From assembly GCA_028583405.1 (NCBI GenBank), contig CM053253.1, positions 2,180,227 to 2,244,226 of the forward strand: 64,000 nt of DNA, given 5' to 3'. A model generated the notes under the pieces. That model had not been told where the DNA came from and searched no databases. It saw only the letters and a list, made by a program, of their open reading frames with translations. The translations under genes and the position numbers were made by a program. Below, piece by piece: positions 52,086 to 64,000 of the stretch. This DNA is from Pogonophryne albipinna. Taxonomy: Eukaryota; Chordata; Actinopteri; Perciformes; Artedidraconidae. Position 1 is the first letter of the stretch. Every line of letters begins with the position of its first letter.

Positions 52086-53235
52086 CATCTGAAGTTTTTA
52101 TTTCATCACATGCATTTTGAAACATGCTAGACATTAAAATAATGATGCCTTGTTTTTTTAACCACTTCCAGTCTGAGGCGAATACCTGAGTTGTTGTTTA
52201 ATTCATGAAAGGCAGCTGTCGCGTTCTGCACGATGACGCTATAACCAGTAATGACGTTTAATGAAATCATTTGATATGCTTTTATCCACATGACGTCTGT
52301 GGAGGCATTCAATTAACTAAAAGCAGGACTGAAGCCAACAGACACATCATTCCTCTCATGTCGAGGAAGTTTAGGCCTTTTTTACTCCAAAAAATAGCCA
52401 TAGACATGCAATCTAGTCATTAGACATTCAGTACATTCAACAGTGAAAACGATCTCAGTTTGTTTAAATCAGGCTTCCACTGAAGTATTTATTAGAGGGA
52501 TAGTTTCTATGGCTTTACTTGTGTTTGTTTAAGGCACATATACAGGAAATTGAAGACGTTATCTAGATCTATCGTCTCACCAAAGCCACCAGACTCTTGT
52601 CATTTTAACTCCAGAAATACAACTAAGTAAAACATAGATGCATTTTTGTATCTATTACTATATTATTGTATCAATGGTGGCTTAGGTGAGAGCACAGATG
52701 TATATCAAAGCTTCAGTTCCTGTCAGAAAGACCTGTTGGACAGGAAGGATAAATCAAATGTTTTAAATAAAGCCATCACAGACTTATTTGTGGTGTGTCT
52801 CTGTGTCTAAAGTCGTTTTATAGCCTCTCTTCCCCACAGCAGTACTCTGTTAGCTTCCTGCTGCTACTCCTGTCTGTTTCTACACATCTAGTGCCGGGTA
52901 TAACAATAGAGAAGAACCTCAAACAACCCCAATTCAGAACATCCAGACCTTCTTTCTAAATAGCACAAACACTATGTTGAATATACGAATCCACACGCTG
53001 TGCATGAATCAGCAGAAGTGCCGCGTCTGAAACATCAAAGCTGTAGCTCCGATGAGGAAGGCTTTAATTAACTTTAATTAGTACATTCATATACCTTAGT
53101 TACTGTTTGTTGTCAGCTGTATTACATCTCCGGCTCTATGAAGGCATTAGCGGCCAATTTGGTTTCTTTTTCAGCCTCTTACTGTATTGTTTGTGTCGTC
53201 ATAGCTGAGCAGCTCTCGAATGCTAACCAAGCAAA
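52086..53235. other. Intron 3 stretch without recognised features
   Basis: Single-copy-looking DNA. I see no exon or repeat family. Confidence 0.45.
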
Positions 53236-55271
<2,036 letters not shown>

Positions 55272-56815
55272 CAGAGATGGAAAAAGTACACACTTCCTTT
55301 CTCAAGTAGAAGTACAGATACTCGTGTTTAAAAATACTCTGGTGAAAGTAGAAGTACTGACTAAACTTCTTTACTCAAGTAAAGTAAAGAGGCTTTGAAA
55401 TGTACTTCAGTAAAAAGTACCCATAACTAGCAGCTGTTTTAAAGAGTACCTGACCTCCCTTTATATTAATAGAACAATAATGTCATTGTTAGCTAATGAA
55501 TGTTTCCATGCTGAACAACGGCAACATGACAACGTTTCCATTGGTCCCTCTTCTTTAGAGAAGACCAGGAAATGATGGATACACGGATCGTGTTCAAATC
55601 AATAGGCACGCAATGACTCTAAAGAATAATGATCACGCCACCAAACACACATTCAGACTAAAGGAACCAGCTGTTTGGAAATGAGAGAAGTAGAAAGTTA
55701 CAGGTATTTGGGTTCAACATGTAAGAAGTAGAAAGTACAGGTATTTGGTTCAACATGTAAGAAGTAGAAAGTACAGGTATTTGGTTCAACATGTAAGAAG
55801 TAGAAAGTACAGGTATTTGGTTCAACATGTAAGAAGTAGAAAGTACAGGTATTTGGTTCAACATGTAAGAAGTAGAAAGTACAGGTATTTGGTTCAACAT
55901 GTAAGAAGTAGAAAGTACAGGTATTTGGTTCAACATGTAAGAAGTAGAAAGTACAGGTATTTGGTTCAACATGTAAGAAGTAGAAAGTACAGGTATTTGG
56001 TTCAACATGTAAGAAGTAGAAAGTACAGGTATTTGGTTCAACATGTAAGAAGTAGAAAGTACAGGTATTTGGTTCAACATGTAAGAAGTAGAAAGTACAG
56101 GTATTTGGGTTCAACATGTAAGAAGTAGAAAGTACAGGTATTTGGTTCAACATGTAAGAAGTAGAAAGTACAGGTATTTGGTTCAACATGTAAGAAGTAG
56201 AAAGTACAGGTATTTGGGTTCACATGTAAGAAGTAGAAAGTACAGGTATTTGAGTTTCAACATGTAAGAAGTAGAAAGTACAGGTATTTGGGTTCAACAT
56301 GTAAGAAGTAGAAAGTACAGGTATTTGTGTTCAACATGTAAGAAGTAGAAAGTAAAGGTATTTGGGGTTCAACATGTAAGAAGTAGAAAAGTACAGGTAT
56401 TTGAGTTCAACATGTAAGAAGTAGAAAGTACAGGTATTTGGGTTCAACATGTAAGAAGTAGAAAGTACAGGTATTTGGGTTCAACATGTAAGAAGTAGAA
56501 AGTACAGGTATTTGGGTTCAACATGTAAGAAGTAAGAAAGTACAGGTATTTGGGTTCAACATGTAAGAAGTAGAAAGTACAGGTATTTGGGTTCAACATG
56601 TAAGAAGTAGAAAGTACAGGTATTTGTGTTCAACATGTAAGAAAGTAGAAAGTACAGTATTGTGTTCAACATGTAAGAAGTAGAAAGTACAGGTATTTGG
56701 GTTCCACATGTAAGAAGTAGAAAGTACAGGTATTTGTGTTCAACATGTAAGAAGTCAAAGTAAAAAGTCGTCAGAAAAATAAGTAGTGGAGTAAAGTACT
56801 GATACCAGAACACTA
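55272..56815 (+). mobile_element. hAT-like MITE with internal minisatellite, locus 4
   Basis: Starts CAGAGATGGAAAAAGTACAC and has the full unique left part and array. The right part is cut after GTACTGATACCAGAA, so the right terminus is missing. Confidence 0.8.
55690..56755 (+). repeat. 36/37-bp minisatellite array, hAT-like locus 4 (~29 units)
   Basis: The first half (about 55735-56210) is mostly a 36-bp unit lacking one G (TTTGGTTCAAC), highly uniform and interrupted by one 37-bp unit. The second half is the usual 37-bp unit with scattered single-base indels. Confidence 0.96.
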
Positions 56816-58041
<1,226 letters not shown>

Positions 58042-58417
58042 TAGCTCTGCACCGGCTCCATGCCTTTGTAAGGAGTTGAGATTATGATTCCCCTTTGTGC
58101 CGCAGCCGGAGGATTACAGGAGGTGATCCCGGCTCCGATGATTTCTTGAGACCTTCCTCTTATGTACGGTAGATTAGTTTACAGAACATCTCAGGATCGG
58201 TTGATGTCAAGAAACCATTACGGCAAACTGAATTCTGCTCGGTGATGCTCAGCCGATTACCGTGGAGGTAATCTGGTTAAAGACTAAATCTGAGGGATTA
58301 ATTTATATCCACCAGGAAACAGTTCATGACACCATGAATGCTTCCTCCTGACCGTCTAACACACTTACCACATGAGATAGCTTATGGGGAGATTAGGGGA
58401 CCTTTGAACCTCAAGCA

Positions 58418-58430
58418 AACACACACACAT

Positions 58431-58476
<46 letters not shown>
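58418..58476 (+). repeat. (CA)n microsatellite
   Basis: CA run with one ATGCA interruption near 58428. Confidence 0.97.
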
Positions 58477-58478
<2 letters not shown>

Positions 58479-58899
58479 TGGATTTACACCTAAATGAAAA
58501 AACACATGACATCTGCAGCTCTGCATCAACACCCGGGACTCTTCATACAAACACTTCATCCTCTTGGGACTCAAATCCAAACAACAAGAGCTGTTGGTCG
58601 TTTTAAATAATCAAACTGAGATGATCAGTGCTTCTCTGTTTACATCATTGCTAGCGTTGTAGTACTTAAGATCAGACCACTTCTTGAGGGTCTTGTCACA
58701 GTATCAAACACATTTTTACTCTGCCTTTTTCTCAGTCTCAGACAAAGAAGAAGCAGGATTTAAAACCAGACTACAACAAAACTCATCCTGAGCACACACA
58801 CACTCACAGCCGAAGTAAAAACAATAAGTCTGGCTTGATACTGAGTAAGAAAAAGGTTTGTAACGCTGTGAGAATGGGTCTGCGGAGAGCATTTCTCCG

Positions 58900-59267
58900 T
58901 CATCCCAACTCCTCTATTACCAGCGTTCAGGGAGCTCTATGCAAGTCAATAGGACTCCCTGATAGTTGAACATGTACGCATTTGATAGTGACACCAAGGG
59001 ATCCTGGAGTGTGAGGAGCTCCGCGGATTGGTCCATTTTGGTTCCGGGAACCACATGACGTCATGCGGTTCCCGGAAGAAACAATGAAAAAAGAGAAATG
59101 TCCAACGAGGCGTTCTGGGGCAGCAGACAGGTCTTCTCTGTGTTAGAGTTTTACTCGCTACAGGGTGCACTTTGAGGGTTTGTGACTGCAGACCGTTTAC
59201 ATGCAGAAAACTTTCACAACACAAGAGGACGGGTAAGGACCAGAAAAGCATGACATGGGACCTTTAA
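58900..59267 (-). mobile_element. TTAA-type MITE part with CRE-centred palindrome
   Basis: The right end GCATGACATGGGACCTTTAA (59248-59267) is, on the minus strand, TTAAAGGTCCCATGTCATGC, recalled as a common fish piggyBac-like MITE terminus. No left terminus was found. It contains the 36-bp palindrome at 59042-59077. Confidence 0.6.
59042..59077. promoter_or_regulatory. 36-bp near-perfect palindrome centred on TGACGTCA
   Basis: Two 18-base arms (59042-59059 and 59060-59077) are inverse complements with one mispair (59053 against 59066). The centre, 59056-59063, is the full CREB/ATF octamer TGACGTCA. It lies inside a MITE, so it may simply be a folded element core. Regulatory function is not shown. 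Confidence 0.5.
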
Positions 59268-59278
59268 CACTGTTATTG

Positions 59279-59860
59279 GATTTTAACCTCACTGCTTCAA
59301 ATGCAACCAATAACTCACAAGACATGGACAAAGGAGTGTTGTGCATGTTTTTGTTTGTTTGTCAAAAACAAAGCTAAATTCATGCACTTATAATTCACCT
59401 CTCCACAATGTTTGTCTTGTCTCAGACAAAGTGGAAGAAGGATTTTTGCTCTACACCACAACTGCCTCAATAGCCTGTGCATTGTGTTTGTGTTTGCTGA
59501 CATGATGGCTGTGATCGGATGTTAAACGTCCTACTTTGAATGCAACAAATAACTCACAAAACATGGGAAAGGAGCGTTGACTAAAGACGGTTTATTTGAT
59601 TTCAGCTCTTTGGTTTGTATTTGTTTGCTCCTAGAAAACAAATCCATCTTTCATGCTTTTTGATTATTCTCTCCAGACATTCTCATGGTTGATTTGTTCG
59701 GTTTTGGCATTTAAAGAGGCAAATGAAAAGATATGTGTATCTGTTTTCTGCGGTTGTTTTTATGGGACTGTGGATATGTTAGATTTGTTCCACAATCTAC
59801 TGGAAGCTTGTCATGCTTTGTGGGACTCAAACTCGTCTGAAGTTCAACACGAGTGAACTC
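59279..59860 (+). repeat. Diverged tandem duplication (~240 bp unit)
   Basis: CAAATGCAACCAATAACTCA and ACATGGACAAAGGAGTGTTG near 59298-59344 recur as GAATGCAACAAATAACTCAC and ACATGGGAAAGGAGCGTTGA near 59537-59580. Both are followed by TTTGTTTG...AAAACAAA segments. Confidence 0.65.
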
Positions 59861-60165
59861 TAAACCTCAGTTGTTTTGACGTGCAGGGTGCTAACGCTGT
59901 CAGCTGTTCAGATGGTTTTCCTGACCCCTCCATGATACAGCGGGATATTCTGCACCGCCTGAAACTGATCCTGACTCTGTTATTTCTGGCCAGTGTGTGA
60001 TGAGTACACTGTTCCTCCTGCCATCTGCGGATCTCTCTGTGTCTGTTCTCACACTACAAATGAGGTCTGACAGGCTGTTCTCACACACTGTCTTCAGATT
60101 TACCCACAAAAAGTGATGCACTTATATGCATTTGTGTATATAATCCACGTTATCATGGACCAGGA

Positions 60166-61156
60166 TGTCAGGACCTCGACACAAACTGATGGACCCAAAT
60201 GCACGACCCAGAGACAAAGTCTTAAATGTAAAAAAAAGTATCTTTAATTTCAAAGATCATGAAATTCCTTTTAACAGAGTAGGTACTGGAATTAACAAAA
60301 AGCGCTCACAAGGAGGAATAACTATGCATAACAAAAAGAGAACTTGAGAAAGAAACTTAAAGGTAGGGTAGGTCATTTTGGAGAAAGCAGCTCGAGTGCT
60401 CGAGAATTTGAAAATACACAGCCGGAAAAAATCTGCCACTTCCTTACAGAGCCCCTCCTCCAACACACACGAACGCGCACATGACCAATAAGGGCACGAG
60501 ATAAGTTTGTGCACAGATGGAAGGCTGACAGGCAGGTCGGCCATCCAGTTACTTTAGCCGGCTCAGATGATTGGTCGTGCTTTTTACAGTACTACGGCTT
60601 CCAGAGATGACATTTTGTTATTGATTTTTTGTCAAAGCACTTCAGATATTCATTGCTATCGGGATGTTAAGAGCATTCTGTGTAATATAACAACAAGTGT
60701 ATCTCGAGCCGGTTTCTCAAACTTACCTACCCCACCTTTAAGTCTACAAAATTAACAAAACAACAAAACCTGACATGAGTGAAAGCGATCTTTTCTTTGC
60801 TGAGGCTTGGCACGACCATTCGGGGAAACAAACCAGACAAATTGACACAGGACAGGGGAGAGACAGGACTATTTAAACATGAGGTGAGTGGGAACAGGTG
60901 GACACAATCAGGGGCGGGGCAGACGCTGATGATGGCGGGAAAAACACACAGGGGGAGGAAGAAACAGGGCCTGAAATGAAAGACAAGAGGGAAGTACAAA
61001 ATAAAACAGGAAATGGAAAACGAGACATGACAATAAACACAGAGACTGACTAGAGATGAAGGTTCTACATAAAACAGACATGACCAGACGTGAAAAAACA
61101 TGAAAATGACAGACATAATACATAAACATATCTAACACATTTGACGAGACACAACA
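60166..61156 (-). mobile_element. LTR-like element with 5-bp target duplication, split by a MITE
   Basis: TG...CA boundaries (TGTCAGGACC at 60166, GACACAACA at 61156) are flanked by CAGGA at 60161-60165 and 61157-61161. On the minus strand, GTGCATTTGGGTCCATCAG and TTCCTGTTTTATTTTGTAC resemble the solo-LTR-like element at 23590-24008. Removing the 385-bp MITE leaves about 610 bp. Confidence 0.7.
60357..60741 (+). mobile_element. Complete TTAA-type MITE nested in the LTR-like element
   Basis: TTAAAGGTAGGGTAGGTCAT at the left and ACCTACCCCACCTTTAA at the right form inverted termini with TTAA at both borders (60357-60360, 60738-60741), indicating a piggyBac-like insertion. Non-coding. Confidence 0.85.
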
Positions 61157-61161
61157 CAGGA

Positions 61162-62265
61162 GGTATGAAAAGCAACAAAGTCTGCAGAAAGTCTTTCCTA
61201 AGAAGATGCTGTTGGCACATCGTGTGAGGCAATAATTGATGAACCATGATGTGACTTCCAGGCTTTTGTAACACAACTTTTGCATTTGTTTGAACCAAAA
61301 CCACAGTCTTTTCCAAAAACTATCCAAGTAGTTTTGTTTCCTGAACGTTACCTAGTATTCTTTGAATCTGTATACCGCGTGTTACGAGAATACATTGTTG
61401 CTTGTCTGCATCAAAAGGAGCCCGGGACTCTCGACCGGCCCACTTCGGTACCGCCGGCCCACTTCGTTAGCGCAAGTAATTACCGCTAGTAAATTGTCAA
61501 CGGGGGGGTTGCTAGTGACTTATCCGACCGGCCCACCTCGGTGCCGCAAGTATATACCTCAAGTAAATTGTCGACACCGGCCCATCAGGATTCGTCCCAA
61601 TGGCCCGATGGCCAGTCCGCCCCAGGATGATAGTCAAACCGCTGTATGATGATACTTTGCATGGGACTGTGACTGAAGTGGAGAAATGTGTATTTAATCC
61701 ACGTACAAATGAACCAGAACGCCAATAAAGGTTGTGTGAAAGCCTCAAACTTTCACCAAGTGAGTTGAGGTTGGTGCCCCGTGCGAGGCAATACTTGTTG
61801 CGCAGCTTTTGTTTGTTTGTATTGTATTGTCCTGTTGCCTCATCCTAACCAAGTTGTTCCCTTTGAAGTTTAAAAATGAGGAATAACTTTTTGTTGGTTA
61901 TCTTTCAAACCTTATGATGATATATAATACTATGTACGCATCTATGCAACGTCATAATGAACCAGGTAGTGTTAAAAGCAACACAGTCTAACTGGGAAGA
62001 AGGTTGAGGTAACCAAGGAAACTTCCATACCTAAGAAATGCAACTTCAGCCTCCATTTTTGTTTTTAACCAAATCCACATTATCTTCATAAAACATACCA
62101 AGTATTTCTGTTCCAATGAACCCTGCCAAGTTCTTTAGACATACATAATGCATGTTACGAGAGAAAACTGTCGCTTGACATTCGAACATTGAGAAAGAAC
62201 TTTTTATAGAAATAATAAAAAATGTATGAGGATTCTTTGCATGCGACAGTGAATTTAGTGTTTCC
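61162..62265 (+). repeat. Diverged duplication A/B with an insertion in copy A
   Basis: Copy A (60140-60165 plus 61162-61410 plus ~61640-61700) matches copy B (~61945-62265): ATGGACCAGG|GGTATGAAAAGC against ATGAACCAGGTAGTGTTAAA; CTATCCAAGTAGTTTTGTTT against ATACCAAGTATTTCTGTTCC; ACTTTGCATGGGACTGTGA against TCTTTGCATGCGACAGTGA. Copy A contains an unrelated block at about 61411-61640. Confidence 0.65.
61411..61640. mobile_element. Unclassified GC-rich repeat insertion
   Basis: Contains GACCGGCCCACTTCGGTACC, two more CGGCCCAC repeats and GGCCCGATGGCCAGTCCGCC, motifs recalled from abundant but (to me) unnamed fish repeats. It sits within duplicated copy A and is absent from copy B. Confidence 0.5.
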
Positions 62266-63541
<1,276 letters not shown>

Positions 63542-63676
63542 TCTGAGCAGGAAGATAAATAGGGGCCGTTGGTTTAATTCCCTCTGGTTACACGCCTTTC
63601 CCCACAAAGAATAGACTCCCATTCACGCAAACATTGTCGCCTGCGCGGGCAAACAGACTCGCAGCCCACACTAAAT

Positions 63677-63679
<3 letters not shown>

Positions 63680-63720
<41 letters not shown>
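63680..63720 (+). repeat. (CA)n microsatellite
   Basis: Pure CA run of 40 bases. Confidence 0.97.
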
Positions 63721-63723
<3 letters not shown>

Positions 63724-63871
63724 AATACACCCCAAGCTGCAGGAGCTGATAAGTTGGGGGCACCTTGCTGCCTCCTGGCTCATTTTGACATCCACAGAAT
63801 ATGCACCAATCAAGCACAACATCAGATTGTGTCTCCTCCTTCAGGGTGTTATTGCACATCCCCAATTTCTT

Positions 63872-63876
<5 letters not shown>

Positions 63877-63965
<89 letters not shown>
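63877..63965 (+). repeat. (CA)n microsatellite
   Basis: Pure CA run of about 88 bases near the window end. Confidence 0.98.
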
Positions 63966-63967
<2 letters not shown>

Positions 63968-64000
63968 GCTGGCTGCTGACCGGCACTAATGTCCTAATGG

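Noticed and set aside
50525..52092. Overlapping ORFs of 100-240 codons in a Phe/Ser/Cys-rich repeat, resembling membrane segments
   Set aside because: They are frames of the 40-bp pyrimidine-rich array. Three units make 120 bp, so frames stay open; the apparent hydrophobicity comes from TTC/CTG-rich composition.
55658..56189. MLNQIPVLSTSY-type repeat ORFs
   Set aside because: They are frames of the 36-bp minisatellite subarray in a hAT-like MITE; the period is divisible by three.

Overview
The window is intronic and exonic DNA of a bony fish, probably a percomorph teleost. The evidence is two spliced coding exons of a vertebrate plexin-A receptor, Tc1/hAT/TTAA-type DNA transposon remnants of kinds familiar from teleosts, and very long (CA/TG)n tracts. 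Nothing prokaryotic is present. The species cannot be resolved from sequence alone.

Gene content: one gene, on the plus strand, best read as plxna2. Exon 2 (coding 1871-3070, 400 codons, with start codon, signal peptide and most of the Sema domain) and exon 3 (10568-10750, 61 codons) join in phase 0 across a 7.5 kb intron. Intron 3 then runs from 10751 past the window end (more than 53 kb), and I recognise no further exon in it. The first, presumably non-coding, exon lies upstream of the window.

The rest is repeats. (a) A TTAA-bounded MITE family carries a 57-bp minisatellite at three loci (252-1407 minus; 10781-11954 plus; 43059-47501 plus, about 77 units). (b) A hAT-like family carries a 37-bp minisatellite at 19858-21071 (minus), 40917-42110, 49174-49986 and 55272-56815 (plus). 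(c) Another hAT-like terminus runs into a 33-bp array of about 59 units (24261-26705). (d) A 40-bp array lies at 50700-52085. (e) There are about twenty TG/CA tracts. (f) Nested insertions can be reconstructed from target-site duplications: a hAT element inside a LINE inside an older repeat (29.6 kb and 34.4-35.8 kb), a TTAA MITE inside an LTR-like element inside a duplicated segment (60.1-61.2 kb), and a decayed Tc1 element (3587-4507).

Assembly: 1000 Ns at 14163-15162 are flanked by the same ~1.35 kb sequence (12810-14162 and 15163-16512), so the gap and duplication look like two overlapping contig ends that were never merged.

No new protein system is present; the long ORFs (up to 944 codons) are by-products of satellite periods divisible by three. 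The most testable idea is that the inverted 57-bp arrays flanking exons 2-3 could form a long intronic RNA duplex favouring a circular RNA of these exons. Other points of interest are minisatellites repeatedly growing inside MITEs, higher-order array structure, and a 36-bp palindrome centred on a full CRE octamer.
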